A stretch of DNA of 64,000 nucleotides, from NCBI GenBank assembly GCA_031552845.1, contig JAVBMC010000027.1, positions 1-64,000 of the forward strand, read 5' to 3'. The translations under genes were made by a program, and so were the position numbers. Below the pieces are notes generated by a model. The model was not told the origin of the DNA and ran no database searches. It saw nothing but the letters and a program-made list of their open reading frames with translations. Numbering within the stretch: the stretch's first letter is position 1; each line of letters starts with the position of its first letter. Shown here one piece after another: positions 1-8,621 of the stretch. This DNA is from JAVBMC01 sp031552845. Its GTDB lineage: Bacteria; Verrucomicrobiota; Kiritimatiellia; RFP12; DVOR01.

Positions 1-111
1 CACCGCGAACTGGCCGAAGGCGTTGCCTTCATCAACCGGCTCCCCCGCAAGATCTTTGACGGGCAAAGCGCTCTTGAGCTCTGGAATGCCGCTTTGCAAA
101 AAGTCGTCTGA
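1..111 (+). CDS. C-terminal end of an IS30-like transposase (cut by window edge)
   Basis: The first 36 codons are open from the window edge and end at a TGA. The translated tail contains FINRLPRKIFDGQSALELW, which resembles the C-terminal signature of IS30-family DDE transposases (an asparagine followed by RPRK, a Gly/Asp turn, then a short helix around a Glu). In that family these residues lie after the catalytic core. The start, the helix-turn-helix region and the DDE triad lie outside the window, so activity cannot be judged. A right-hand inverted repeat would be expected within about 100 bases after the stop. A 7-bp-stem hairpin (176-195) is the only clear dyad there. Another integrase-core transposase family is possible. 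Confidence 0.5.
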   Translation, partial: HRELAEGVAFINRLPRKIFDGQSALELWNAALQKVV

Positions 112-230
112 AAGTGAAATCATTTATTGCAATGAACCTCCCCGTCCTTTAACAAATGCCCACACTGACCCTCATTCCGTCCTGCGCCGGACGGAGTTTC
201 AAAGTCCATTATACAGGATGTGTAGACCCC

Positions 231-483
231 GTAGATGCTACCACCAATACCTCGTCGATGGTAGCAGGCGTAGGGTATAAGTGGTAGGCCTCATAGAGGA
301 TAGGTGGTAGCAGACACGAGGTATTGGCGGTAGTATCGATAGGGTATTGGTGGTAGCGTCGGTGATTCGTGAGGCCTACCAGTCATGGTGCGATACTGAT
401 ATGAGTAACGATGCGTTACACGTATGAGTACGGGAGTGTGAGTGGTAGCAGTCACAAAGCGGTACTCACGTGAGCATCGTTCC
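231..483. repeat. 23-bp periodic intergenic array (array 1)
   Basis: Written in rows of 23 bases from position 231, ten to eleven units align. The motif GGTAG recurs at 260, 283, 306, 329, 352 and 444, all exactly in 23-bp phase, and the central TA is kept in nearly every row. The rows at 392 and 415 share TATGAGTA in the same phase but differ elsewhere. Reverse-complement copies are mixed in: the 22-base stretch 234-255 is the near complement of 316-337, and GGTAGGCCTCA (283-293) is matched by TGAGGCCTACC (370-380). The period is not a multiple of three, so this is not a protein repeat. No known element of this form is recognised. Confidence 0.85.
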
Positions 484-558
484 CGTATTGGGAGGGATTG
501 CAGAGCGAGTGATTGCGCTAACTTGTTATATTACAGCGCGGAAGAGATATATTTGATT

Positions 559-588
559 GATCAGTCAGATCCGACTGATCAGACGGAT
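559..588. repeat. 9-bp GATC-phased tract
   Basis: Three successive 9-mers, GATCAGTCA, GATCCGACT and GATCAGACG, followed by GAT. The tract is palindrome-rich. A second tract with the same 9-bp GATC phase lies at 59055-59081, and a weaker relative near 817-842. In one frame they would read as Asp-Ser/Leu-Asp repeats, but no gene surrounds them. Confidence 0.6.
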
Positions 589-886
589 ATTTTGATGAGG
601 GCGGGGACGTCCGCTTTCTTGGAGAGTGAACTGCTCACGCGATGCAGCGATTTTGGCGCAACGCGCCCTATCTGCTGAGACGTGTAGCAGAGGAGCGGGA
701 GAAAAGTAATGGCAAAAGCGGTGAGCATGGTTGAGTGGGGGTGGTGAGGGCAGTTTAGCAGATTGCCGGGGGATGTCAAGCGGGAAAGGTGGCGGTGCGC
801 CTGAGAGGGGGCGACGGAATCGGTGAGGTCGGTGAAATCGAGCAACGGAGAAAGTGGAGGGTTGGGCGGGTTGTCTGTTTGGGCTT

Positions 887-913
887 TTGTTTTCGGGGGG
901 GGTCTGGTATAAT
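887..913 (+). promoter_or_regulatory. Promoter of the NYN-domain gene
   Basis: A perfect TATAAT (908-913) preceded by TGG lies at the start of the gene. The best -35 match, TTGTTT (887-892), is only 15 bp away, so the extended -10 probably carries the promoter. The TATAAT overlaps the ATG at 912. A transcript from here would start near the GTG at 921, implying leaderless translation, unless an upstream promoter and the G-run at 895-902 serve the ATG. Confidence 0.5.
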
Positions 914-2573
914 GGCGCGCGTGAATGAGTTGCGTATTAGGGCTGTGGCGGAGGGTTTGGGCGTGTTGCTGGCGGGTGTGCCGGGGCAGGCTTTGGTGGA
1001 TTTTGCCCGCGTGCATGGGAGCAGTTTGCCGGGTGGGTTTCGTAAGGAGCAGCCGGAATCGGTGCGGCTGGCGTTGGGGAATCTGTTGGCGCGGCGGCCG
1101 TCGGAGGAGTTTGACCCGGCTTTGCGGCGGCTGTTGAGTTCACCGACCGGGGTGTGTCAGGTAATCGCGCAGTGGGATGAGGAGGCTTTGCCGCGTTTGG
1201 TGGAGGGTGCCGCGGTGGTGGCGGGCGAGGGTTTTGTGTTGGCGTGTCTGTTGGTGGATGGGCGCGACGAGGTGCGGCAGTTTGCTTTGGCGCGGTTGGA
1301 GGGGGATGAGCCTTTGTTCGCGGCGGCGGGGAGCGTGTCGCAATTGATTCCGCCGAAGAGTTCTGCCCCGGCGTCTGCAGTGGATGAGAAGGCTGCGCGT
1401 AAGGCGGAACGTGCGGAGCGCGGCGCGGCGCAGAAGCTGGCGGTTGCGGAGGCGAAGCTGGCGCGGCTGTCGGAGGAGTCGGCCACGGCTTCAGCGGAGG
1501 TGCGGCGGCTGCGGGCGGAGTGCGAGGGTTTGCGGGTTGAATTGGCGCGTGAGCAGGGCGACCGCGAGGGGCGCGTGGCTTCGGCAGTGGAGGCACGGCT
1601 GGCGACGGAGTTCTTTGGTTGGATCGGCAAGGCGCAGACGGCCGTGGCAGAGGTTGAGCGGGGCACGGGCGAGGTGGAGGATTTTGCGCGGCTGGCTTTG
1701 GCGAAGCAGGCGGAGGCGGATCGTATGGCGGGGTCTCGGTTTGCGTTGGAGGAGCGGTTGCGGGGGTTGGAGGTTTTGCGCGGCGAGATTGGCGGAGTTT
1801 TGGCCGGGGCTTTGCGGCAGGTGCCGGAGCTGGCGGAGGCTCAGCGGCGGGTGATTGCAGAATGCGAGCGGCTGCGGAATGTGCTGGATACGCCGTTGGG
1901 CGATGCGGTGCAGGAGCCGTGGTTGAAGCGGCTGGCGGAGCGGATCGGCGGCGCGGCGGGCGATGAGTTGAGTGCGTTGCGGGTTTTGCCGGAGCGGCTG
2001 CATGCGTTGGGAATCATCGAGGCGCGGGCGGTGGAGAATCTGCAGGGGTTGTGGCGGCAGCGGGTGGCGGCGGTGCAAGCAACGGGCGGGTTTTTGGATA
2101 AGGATGCGCCGGAGGAAGAGCGTGCGCCAATCGTGGTGAAGCTGGAGCAGGCGTTGGCGGGGGCGTGTCCGGCGGCGGTGCTGTTGGATGGGCACAATGT
2201 GTTGTATGCGTTGCCGGGGCGGTATTCGCCGGGGCGCGGGAAGGCGCGGGCGGAGAGCGAGAAGCGCGATTTGGTGGTGAGGGATTTGGTGCGGGTGTTG
2301 GAGAATGCGCCTGCGGTGCGGGGTTGGGTGGTGTTTGACGGGGCGACGCGGTCGGATGCTTCGCCATCTGGGAATGTGCGGGTGAGTTATTCGGGCGGCG
2401 AGGGGGAGCATCGGGCGGATGGGGTGCTGTTGGATAAGATCCGCTTCTTCAGGGAGTCGGCGCCGGAGATGATTTTGTTTTTGGTGAGTAATGATAATGG
2501 ACTGTGCGGCGCGGCGCGGAAGTTGGGCGCAGAGTCGATGGCGGTGCATTTGTTTGGTTCGTTTTTGCAGTGA
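912..2573 (+). CDS. NYN/PIN-like RNase-domain protein with long coiled coil
   Basis: About 553 residues. The N-terminal third is helical and unrecognised. An Ala/Glu/Arg-rich coiled coil covers roughly residues 150-290. The C-terminal 130 residues (about 420-553) form a NYN domain of the PIN-like nuclease fold: a first strand with LLDGHNVLY, a second strand VVFDGAT, an acidic helix with ADGVLLDKI, and a third strand LVSNDNGL. These supply the acidic residues that bind metal in this fold, so an RNA endonuclease or RNA-binding role is likely (compare the YacP/Rae1 group). The ATG at 912 has a G-run (895-902) as a possible ribosome site; GTG 921 is the alternative. The strand is strongly G-rich. 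nifU follows after 20 bases, so co-transcription is likely, but the functional link is unknown. Confidence 0.75.
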   Translation: MARVNELRIRAVAEGLGVLLAGVPGQALVDFARVHGSSLPGGFRKEQPESVRLALGNLLARRPSEEFDPALRRLLSSPTGVCQVIAQWDEEALPRLVEGAAVVAGEGFVLACLLVDGRDEVRQFALARLEGDEPLFAAAGSVSQLIPPKSSAPASAVDEKAARKAERAERGAAQKLAVAEAKLARLSEESATASAEVRRLRAECEGLRVELAREQGDREGRVASAVEARLATEFFGWIGKAQTAVAEVERGTGEVEDFARLALAKQAEADRMAGSRFALEERLRGLEVLRGEIGGVLAGALRQVPELAEAQRRVIAECERLRNVLDTPLGDAVQEPWLKRLAERIGGAAGDELSALRVLPERLHALGIIEARAVENLQGLWRQRVAAVQATGGFLDKDAPEEERAPIVVKLEQALAGACPAAVLLDGHNVLYALPGRYSPGRGKARAESEKRDLVVRDLVRVLENAPAVRGWVVFDGATRSDASPSGNVRVSYSGGEGEHRADGVLLDKIRFFRESAPEMILFLVSNDNGLCGAARKLGAESMAVHLFGSFLQ

Positions 2574-2593
2574 GTGAGGGGTAGGAGGTTGAT

Positions 2594-3460
2594 ATGTGGG
2601 ATTATTCTGAGAAGGTGATGGATCATTTCCGCAATCCGCGGAATGTGGGGAAGATTGAGAATCCGGATGGCACGGGGACGGTGGGGTCGCTGGCGTGCGG
2701 CGATGCGCTGACGCTGATGTTCAAGCTGGGCCAAGATGGGCGGATCTGCGACGTGAAGTTTCAGACGTTCGGTTGTGCGAGCGCGATTGCATCTTCGTCG
2801 GCTTTGACGGAGATGGTGATTGGCAAGACGGTCGAGGAGGCGGAGAAGGTGACTAATCAGGATATCGCGGAGTTCTTGGGCGGCTTGCCGAGCCAGAAGA
2901 TGCATTGTTCGGTGATGGGGCGCGAGGCTTTGGAGGCGGCGATTCATAATTACCGCACGGGCGAGACGGGCATGGTGCAGTTGGATGAGACGATTATCTG
3001 CACGTGCTTTGGGGTGTCGGATAACGAAATCCTGCGGGTGGTGCGCGAGAATGGTTTGAACTCGGTGGAGGAGGTGACGAACTTCTCCAAGGCGGGCGGC
3101 GGCTGCGGGATGTGCCGGGATAAGATTCAGGAGCTGGTGAATATCGTCATGGGCGAGCGTCAGAACGCGGTGACGGCGGCAACAGCGGAGCAGGCTCCGG
3201 CAAAGAAGCGGATGACGAATATTCAGAAGCTCCGGCTGATTGAAGAGGTGATTGAGCGGGACATCCGGCCGGTATTGCAGCGCGACAATGGCGATGTGGA
3301 GCTGATTGATGTCGCGGGTAATGTGGTGACGATCGCGTTTCGGGGGCATTGCGTGAATTGCCGGTCGGCGGCGGTGACGCGCGATGATTTTATCGCGACG
3401 ACGCTGCGGGCGTCGGTTGATCCGGCGATTGAGGTGGTTTTGGAGTCCGAGGGTAATTGA
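2594..3460 (+). CDS. nifU: NifU-type iron-sulfur cluster scaffold
   Basis: 288 residues with all three NifU domains. The IscU-like N-terminal scaffold carries Cys35, Cys61 and Cys105. A central BFD-like [2Fe-2S] domain has Cys136, Cys138, Cys171 and Cys174. The C-terminal Nfu domain has the CVNC pair (Cys253, Cys256). It assembles transient Fe-S clusters from sulfur supplied by the cysteine desulfurase encoded next and passes them to apoproteins in the cytoplasm. The ribosome site GGAGG sits 7 bases before the ATG. There is no nitrogenase gene nearby, so this is probably the housekeeping Fe-S system, as in several anaerobes that use NIF-type machinery for general assembly. Confidence 0.95.
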   Translation: MWDYSEKVMDHFRNPRNVGKIENPDGTGTVGSLACGDALTLMFKLGQDGRICDVKFQTFGCASAIASSSALTEMVIGKTVEEAEKVTNQDIAEFLGGLPSQKMHCSVMGREALEAAIHNYRTGETGMVQLDETIICTCFGVSDNEILRVVRENGLNSVEEVTNFSKAGGGCGMCRDKIQELVNIVMGERQNAVTAATAEQAPAKKRMTNIQKLRLIEEVIERDIRPVLQRDNGDVELIDVAGNVVTIAFRGHCVNCRSAAVTRDDFIATTLRASVDPAIEVVLESEGN

Positions 3461-3471
3461 ACGGAGAATCT

Positions 3472-4638
3472 ATGAGCAGTGCTAAGCGGCTGGTGTATCT
3501 GGATAACAACGCGACGACGTGCGTGGCGCCAGAGGTGATTGCGGCGATGGAGCCCTTCTTTAAGGAACTGTGGGGGAATCCGTCGAGCATGCATCAATTC
3601 GGCGGGCAAGTCGCGGTGCCGATGGAAGAAGCGCGGACGAAGCTGGCGGCACTGCTGCATGCGAACCCCGGCGAGATCGTGTTTACGAGCTGCGGCACCG
3701 AGAGCGACAACATGGCGATCCGCGGCGCGGTGGATGTGCTGGGGCCGGCAACGCATGTGATTACTTCGCGGGTGGAGCATCCTGCTGTGTTGGGACCGTG
3801 CCGCTTTCTGCGCGAACGCGGGCATCGGGTGACGGAGATCGGCGTGGATGTGAACGGCCTGTTCGACATGGAGGGCTTTAAGCGTGCGCTGTCGTCGCCG
3901 GGGCCGCACTTTGTGACGATCATGTGGGCGAACAATGAGACAGGCGTGCTCTTTCCGATTGATGAAATTGCGCGGCTGACGAAGGCTGCGGGCGGCATCA
4001 TGCATACCGACGCTGTGCAGGTAGTGGGCAAGATGCCGATTGATCTGCGGCAGACGCCGGTGGATCTGCTGTCCCTCGCCGGACACAAGCTGCATGCACC
4101 GAAGGGAATCGGCGCACTGTATATCCGGCGGGGCACGCGCTTGAAGCCGTTCATGCTCGGCGGACATCAGGAACATGGCCGGCGCGGCGGTACGGAGAAC
4201 GTACCGTACATCGTGGGCTTGGGCGTGGCGGCGGAGCTGGCCGGTAACATGGTCGAAGAAGAGGCGCGGATTAAAGTACTGCGCGACCGTCTCGAGGCGG
4301 GGCTGTTGGCGTCGTGCCCGGATGCGCGTGTGAATGGCGACCGCGAACAGCGGCTGGCGAATACGTTGAATATCAGTTTTGAGTATATCGAAGGCGAGGC
4401 AATGCTGTATCACATGAGCGACTTGGGGATCTGCGCATCCTCGGGGTCGGCTTGTGCGGCGGGGTCGCTGGAGCCGTCGCATGTGATCCGCGCGATGGGC
4501 GTGCCGTTTACTGCGGTGCATGGGTCCATCCGCTTCAGTTTCAGCCGGTATAACACCGATGCGGATGTGGATGCGGTGTTGGAGCACATGCCGGGAATCG
4601 TGAAGAAGCTGCGGTCGATGTCGCCGTTCGTGCAATAA
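3472..4638 (+). CDS. nifS: Cysteine desulfurase, NifS/IscS class
   Basis: 388 residues; pyridoxal-phosphate enzyme that takes sulfur from L-cysteine as a persulfide and hands it to NifU. The N-terminus has the family motif YLDNNATT. The PLP-binding lysine lies in SLAGHKLHAPKG. The mobile loop with the catalytic cysteine reads SSGSACAAGS near the C-terminus, and the RGGTEN substrate-binding block is intact. A TTG overlapping the nifU stop could extend the protein by five residues, but the ATG at 3472 follows a GGAG ribosome site (3463-3466) and is preferred. It forms an operon with nifU (11-base gap). Confidence 0.93.
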   Translation: MSSAKRLVYLDNNATTCVAPEVIAAMEPFFKELWGNPSSMHQFGGQVAVPMEEARTKLAALLHANPGEIVFTSCGTESDNMAIRGAVDVLGPATHVITSRVEHPAVLGPCRFLRERGHRVTEIGVDVNGLFDMEGFKRALSSPGPHFVTIMWANNETGVLFPIDEIARLTKAAGGIMHTDAVQVVGKMPIDLRQTPVDLLSLAGHKLHAPKGIGALYIRRGTRLKPFMLGGHQEHGRRGGTENVPYIVGLGVAAELAGNMVEEEARIKVLRDRLEAGLLASCPDARVNGDREQRLANTLNISFEYIEGEAMLYHMSDLGICASSGSACAAGSLEPSHVIRAMGVPFTAVHGSIRFSFSRYNTDADVDAVLEHMPGIVKKLRSMSPFVQ

Positions 4639-4720
4639 GCCCGCACCGCGTGGCGGCAGGTTTGTTCGGGCAGCGGGAACTTTTCTCTGTGTTGAGACGT
4701 TAGTACTTACGGAGGCGGTT

Positions 4721-6037
4721 ATGAATCAAAAGCTCGAAGACTTGGATACGAAAGACCTGACTTACAGGCAACGGCTGAAGTCGATTATTGACGGCTATCT
4801 CGCACCGATGGAGTCGCGTGAACGGAAGATCGCAAAGATCGAACTGCAACGCCTCTCCGCGCCCATTGCCGCTATCCTGCTGCCAATCTTCCTCGTCATC
4901 GGGCTGATGATCTATACCGCGATGCGTCCCGAGCCGCCGGAGAAGGAGCAAATTATTGAAATACTTCCTGGCAATACAGAAGAGCCGCCACCGTTAAAGC
5001 CACCGGAGACACCCGTCGCACCGGAACCTCCTGCAGGCCCGGAAACGCCGATTCCTACGTTTCCAACACCTCCCATCACGCCCCCCTCCGGACTGGAAAC
5101 CCCGCATGGGCCGGAAACTCCAAACGCACCGCCCCAAAAGCCTACCGGAGTGCCGGGCAATTTAGTGAAAGTTCCGGGCGGTGGACGCGGCTTTGGTGAA
5201 GGCGCAGGCATTGGCGTGGGCTTCGGCTCAGACACGCGCTACGAAGGCGATTTGACGGGAACCCTCTACGACCTCAAACGCGACGGCACCGGAAAGCCGC
5301 GGCAGTATAACTACTTCAAGGAGGCGAAGGAGATCGTCGAGCGGCGTTTGACCCCGGTGGCCTTTTCACCCTACTACAAAGTCGGCAAGCAGGTCTATCT
5401 CTCGCACCTCTTCGTGCCGCAAGCTCCGGCAGAGTCCGCCCCCGCAACATTCGGCGTGGACGGATTGATGGAGGCTCGCGGCTGGATTGCACACTACACC
5501 GGACAATTGCAACCCGCAGTCTCGGGCGAATATCGCTTCGTCGGACAGTTCGACGACTATATCTGCGTGCTCGTCGATGGCAAAGTCGTGATGGAAGCCA
5601 CCTATGGCTCGGCCTGTGAGGGACGGCGCGAACTCGTCAGCGGCTGGGAGCCGTCGGACTCCGCGTTGCGCTGGAAACACCGCGCCCAACAAGGCGGACA
5701 GTTCCTGACCTACGGCGATTGGGTCAAGCTCGACCCCGCCAAGCCACGGCGCATCGACATCCTCTGCGGAGAGAACCCCGGCGGACTCGTCGGCGGCATC
5801 CTGCTCATCGAACAGAAAGGCAAAGCCTACCGCAAAGGTTCGGACGGACGCCCTATCCTGCCCATCTTCGCCACAGGACGCCTCTCCTTCGCCGAACGCG
5901 ACCGGCTTGAAAAGTTCAAAGGCTACGAGTTCGAAATGACCGGCATCCCCTGGATGAACACCCTCGGCAAAGCCGACGCTCCCGGCACTCCAATCCGCGA
6001 AAAGAACGACATCACCGTTGACAGCAGCGGGCTGTAA
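4721..6037 (+). CDS. Membrane-anchored proline-rich PA14-domain protein
   Basis: 438 residues. A short cytoplasmic N-terminus is followed by one membrane helix (about residues 48-66). A Pro/Glu/Thr-rich extracytoplasmic stretch (about 75-145) comes next, then a Gly-rich linker. The C-terminal half resembles a PA14 domain: WIAHYTGQLQPAVSGEYRF, the FDDYICVLVDGK block and a GGILLIEQ strand. PA14 domains usually bind sugars or other ligands. The layout (one helix, Pro-rich spacer, domain) recalls TonB-like periplasm-spanning proteins, but no TonB domain is visible. The ribosome site GGAGG precedes the ATG. It lies 82 bases after nifS. The role is unknown; a cell-envelope binding function is inference. 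Confidence 0.7.
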   Translation: MNQKLEDLDTKDLTYRQRLKSIIDGYLAPMESRERKIAKIELQRLSAPIAAILLPIFLVIGLMIYTAMRPEPPEKEQIIEILPGNTEEPPPLKPPETPVAPEPPAGPETPIPTFPTPPITPPSGLETPHGPETPNAPPQKPTGVPGNLVKVPGGGRGFGEGAGIGVGFGSDTRYEGDLTGTLYDLKRDGTGKPRQYNYFKEAKEIVERRLTPVAFSPYYKVGKQVYLSHLFVPQAPAESAPATFGVDGLMEARGWIAHYTGQLQPAVSGEYRFVGQFDDYICVLVDGKVVMEATYGSACEGRRELVSGWEPSDSALRWKHRAQQGGQFLTYGDWVKLDPAKPRRIDILCGENPGGLVGGILLIEQKGKAYRKGSDGRPILPIFATGRLSFAERDRLEKFKGYEFEMTGIPWMNTLGKADAPGTPIREKNDITVDSSGL

Positions 6038-6070
6038 GCCAATGCAGTGCCCAAGCAGTTGGTAAAAAGC

Positions 6071-6098
6071 TTGCTTCGAAAACTGATTATGGTACAAT
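6071..6098 (+). promoter_or_regulatory. Promoter of rnfE
   Basis: TTGCTT (6071-6076), 16-bp spacer, TACAAT (6093-6098). The gene's ribosome site GGGGAG lies at 6111-6116. This gives rnfE its own promoter, separate from the PA14 gene upstream. Confidence 0.6.
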
Positions 6099-6123
6099 AT
6101 CCCGCTTTGAGGGGAGACTGCAG

Positions 6124-6798
6124 ATGCGCTTTTTGAACGAAATTGTCCGTGGTATATTTAAAGAGAATCCGATCTTCGTGCTGGTGTTGGGGATGTGCCC
6201 GACGCTGGCGGTGACGACGTCGCTGGAGAATGCGCTGGGGATGGGCGTGGCGTCAACGTTCGTGCTGATCGGGTCGAACATGGTGATTGCCGCGCTGCGT
6301 AAGGTGATTCCTTCGGCGGTGCGTATCCCGTGCTATATCGTGGTGATTGCTTCGTTTGTGACGATTGTCGACCTGCTCCTGCAGGCTTACCTCCCGGCGC
6401 TGGCCTCGAGCTTGGGCATCTTTATCCCGTTGATTGTGGTGAATTGCATCATCCTCGGTCGTGCAGAGGCGTTTGCCTCAAAGAATGGAATCTTCTACAG
6501 CATAGCCGATGCGATCGGCATGGGGCTGGGCTTTACGTTGGCGCTGTCGGTGATTGCCTCTATCCGCGAGATTGTCGGTAATGGCTCGCTGACGGTATGG
6601 GGCGACTTGGCCTTCCCTGTCCACAACAGCGGCATTCTGCTGTTCATCCTCCCGGCGGGCGGATTCATTACGCTGGGATTGATTCTGGCCGGCATCAACT
6701 GGACCAAGGCTTATTTGGCTGAACGCCGCGGCGAACCCGCGCCGTTGCCGATGGAGCTGGATTGCCGCCACTGCGTAATCTGCAAGCTCAGCAAATAA
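6124..6798 (+). CDS. rnfE: RnfE/NqrD-type subunit of an ion-pumping electron-transport complex
   Basis: 224 residues with six predicted membrane helices and the RnfE/NqrD signatures ENPIFVLVLGMCPTLAVTTS near the N-terminus and LVVNC-like IPLIVVNCIILGRAEAFA in the middle. In the Rnf complex this inner-membrane subunit helps couple ferredoxin:NAD oxidoreduction to Na+ or H+ transport. The other five Rnf (or Nqr) genes are absent here, which is unusual because they normally sit in one operon. The C-terminal tail carries a Cys-x2-Cys-x2-Cys motif (Cys214, 217, 220) that could bind a metal or cluster. RnfE is preferred over RnfA or NqrD/E because of overall sequence, but the choice between Rnf and Nqr cannot be settled from one subunit. 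Confidence 0.85.
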   Translation: MRFLNEIVRGIFKENPIFVLVLGMCPTLAVTTSLENALGMGVASTFVLIGSNMVIAALRKVIPSAVRIPCYIVVIASFVTIVDLLLQAYLPALASSLGIFIPLIVVNCIILGRAEAFASKNGIFYSIADAIGMGLGFTLALSVIASIREIVGNGSLTVWGDLAFPVHNSGILLFILPAGGFITLGLILAGINWTKAYLAERRGEPAPLPMELDCRHCVICKLSK

Positions 6799-6808
6799 AG
6801 CGCCCGCC

Positions 6809-7750
6809 ATGTTGCGTCGGCAGATTACATTTACACTGCGCACGCAACAGGCCGGTTTGGCGCTGATTGATTTCCTAACCGCCCGCTTCACCTATCGTAC
6901 GCGCGAAGCTTGGCTGGAGTCAATTGCCAAAGGTGAACTCGCACTAGATGGACACACCTGTGACAATCCTTCAATTACATTGCAAGTCGGCATGGTGTTG
7001 GCATGGACGCCACCCGCGGTTGAAGAGCCGAAGGTCGATTGGAACTGCCCCATTGTCTTTGAAGATGAACACCTGTGCGCCGTCAACAAATCAGGCGACT
7101 TGCCGTGTCATCCCGGCGGACGGTATTTCAATCACACGCTGTGGGCGGTGTTGAAAGAACGGGGACTCGACGACCCGATCTTCGTCAACCGCCTCGACCG
7201 CGAAACCTCCGGCCTCGTTTTGGTGGCGCGTTCGCCCGAAGCCGCGAAGAACCTGCGCACGCAGTTTGCACATCATCAAGTTGAAAAGACCTACATTGCT
7301 TTTGTGGAGGATGCCTTCGCCAAGTCCATTACGGCGCGAGGTGAATTAGCGCCCGATGCAGACTCTGCCATCCGTAAGAAGCAGCTCTTCACACCCAGCG
7401 CAGAGGGAAAGGTCGTGACGCAGATTGATCCGGTTGCGGTGCATGGCGCCATCAGCGAAGTACGCGTCAAGCCGCTCACCGGCAAGCTGCATCAGATCCG
7501 TGCGACGTTGTTGGCGTTGGGTTATCCGATCGTCGGTGACAAACTCTATGGTACGGACGAGCTTCGCTTTTTACGATTCCTTGAGGACGGGTTGACGCCG
7601 CAGGATATGGCTGCATTGCGGATTGGCCGTCAGGCGTTACACGCGGCGGAACTGGAGTTCACTCATCCGCACACCAACGAACGTATGACTTTGTCCGCGC
7701 CATTGTCGCTTGACTTAGAGGGAGTGCGAAAAATAGCACCCCGCTCATGA
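6809..7750 (+). CDS. RluA-family RNA pseudouridine synthase
   Basis: 313 residues. It isomerises a uridine in rRNA or tRNA to pseudouridine. The catalytic motif NRLDRETSGLVLVA contains the nucleophilic Asp130. The KTYIAFV strand and the LTGKLHQIRATLLALG block with the final GDKLYG motif follow in the order typical of the RluA/RluC/RluD family. The N-terminal 60 residues look like a degenerate S4-type region. It starts 11 bases after rnfE and has only a weak ribosome site, so it is probably translationally coupled. The exact target base cannot be told from sequence. Confidence 0.88.
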   Translation: MLRRQITFTLRTQQAGLALIDFLTARFTYRTREAWLESIAKGELALDGHTCDNPSITLQVGMVLAWTPPAVEEPKVDWNCPIVFEDEHLCAVNKSGDLPCHPGGRYFNHTLWAVLKERGLDDPIFVNRLDRETSGLVLVARSPEAAKNLRTQFAHHQVEKTYIAFVEDAFAKSITARGELAPDADSAIRKKQLFTPSAEGKVVTQIDPVAVHGAISEVRVKPLTGKLHQIRATLLALGYPIVGDKLYGTDELRFLRFLEDGLTPQDMAALRIGRQALHAAELEFTHPHTNERMTLSAPLSLDLEGVRKIAPRS

Positions 7751-7811
7751 AACTCTAACATAGAAATGGTGTACTAGAGGCGTTCCAAGTAACAACAAGA
7801 AAGGCTCTAGT

Positions 7812-8621
7812 ATGAAAAAGATTCTAATGGCGGCAGCTCTCGCCGCAGCGGCATTTGTGCAAGCTGAAGAAATCAAAGTGGACGGCTCTACCACCGTCGG
7901 TCCGATCTTTAAAGCCATCGCGGAAACCTACATGAAGGAAAACCCGGAAGTGCGCGTGACGGTGAGTGAGTCCGGCTCCGGTAACGGCGCGAAGAGTTTG
8001 ATTAACAAGGCGTGCGAGATTGCGATGCTCTCCCGCCCGTTGAAGATCGGTGAAACAAAGGCCGCGCTGGAAAAAAATATCCAGCCCTTCGCCACACCGA
8101 TTGCGTATGACGCAGTCGTGATGATTACACACCCGTCGAATCCCGTCAAGAACCTGTCGGTTGAACAAGTGCGCGGCATCTACGCAGGAACGATCAAGAA
8201 CTGGAAAGAAGTCGGCGGGGCCGATATGCCGATCTTGGTCATTACGCGCGATGCCAACAGCGGTACAGCAGAAACGTTCACACACTTGGTCATGGGCGAG
8301 ACGCGCATCAGCTCCGCCGCCGAAGTGGTCGGTTCGAACGGCGCCGCCCGCCAGCGCATTCAAACCGCCAAGGGCGCGATTGCTTACATTGGCATCGGTT
8401 ATATTGACCGCACGATCAAACCGCTGCAAATCGAAAGCGCGCCGCCGGAGGCCACGGCCATCCTGACGGGCGCTTACAAACTCAGCCGCCCGCTGTTCAT
8501 CTACACAGCTGACTATCCGACGCTGGGCAGCCACCTGTTCCGCCTCTGCACGTATCACCTGACGCCCAAGGGGCAGGAGATCATCGAGGCGGTCGGCTTT
8601 ATTCCCGTCACGCAGTACTAA
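7812..8621 (+). CDS. pstS: PstS-type periplasmic phosphate-binding protein
   Basis: 269 residues. A signal peptide (residues 1-18, cleavage after VQA) precedes the phosphate-binding loop VDGSTTVGP. Further ligand loops are SESGSGNGAKSL, the RDANSGTAETF block and a final lobe ending GFIPVTQY. It should bind phosphate in the periplasm for the PstCAB ABC transporter. No pstC, pstA, pstB or phoU gene lies nearby, so the transporter must be elsewhere, or this protein serves another purpose. Its stop codon overlaps by four bases the stop of the convergent heparinase-like gene. Confidence 0.88.
   Translation: MKKILMAAALAAAAFVQAEEIKVDGSTTVGPIFKAIAETYMKENPEVRVTVSESGSGNGAKSLINKACEIAMLSRPLKIGETKAALEKNIQPFATPIAYDAVVMITHPSNPVKNLSVEQVRGIYAGTIKNWKEVGGADMPILVITRDANSGTAETFTHLVMGETRISSAAEVVGSNGAARQRIQTAKGAIAYIGIGYIDRTIKPLQIESAPPEATAILTGAYKLSRPLFIYTADYPTLGSHLFRLCTYHLTPKGQEIIEAVGFIPVTQY

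Larger units (their letters stand above)
112..911. other. Long intergenic region
   Basis: No convincing gene is visible in these 800 bases. The stretch holds a small hairpin (stem TCCGTCC at 176-182 with 189-195), the 23-bp periodic array (231-483), two short 9-bp-period GATC tracts (559-588 and a weaker one near 817-842), and a G-run plus TATAAT box in front of the NYN-domain gene. Open frames across it lack codon bias and run through the repeats. Confidence 0.6.

Noticed and set aside
231..483. Protein-coding tandem repeat
   Set aside because: A 23-bp period shifts frame each unit, and both orientations are mixed.
112..911. tRNA or other structured RNA gene
   Set aside because: No cloverleaf, T-loop sequence or CCA end was found here or in other intergenic regions.
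1491..4635. Long minus-strand frames opposite the NYN, nifU and nifS genes
   Set aside because: They are by-products of GC-rich codon use. The plus-strand products have clear families.
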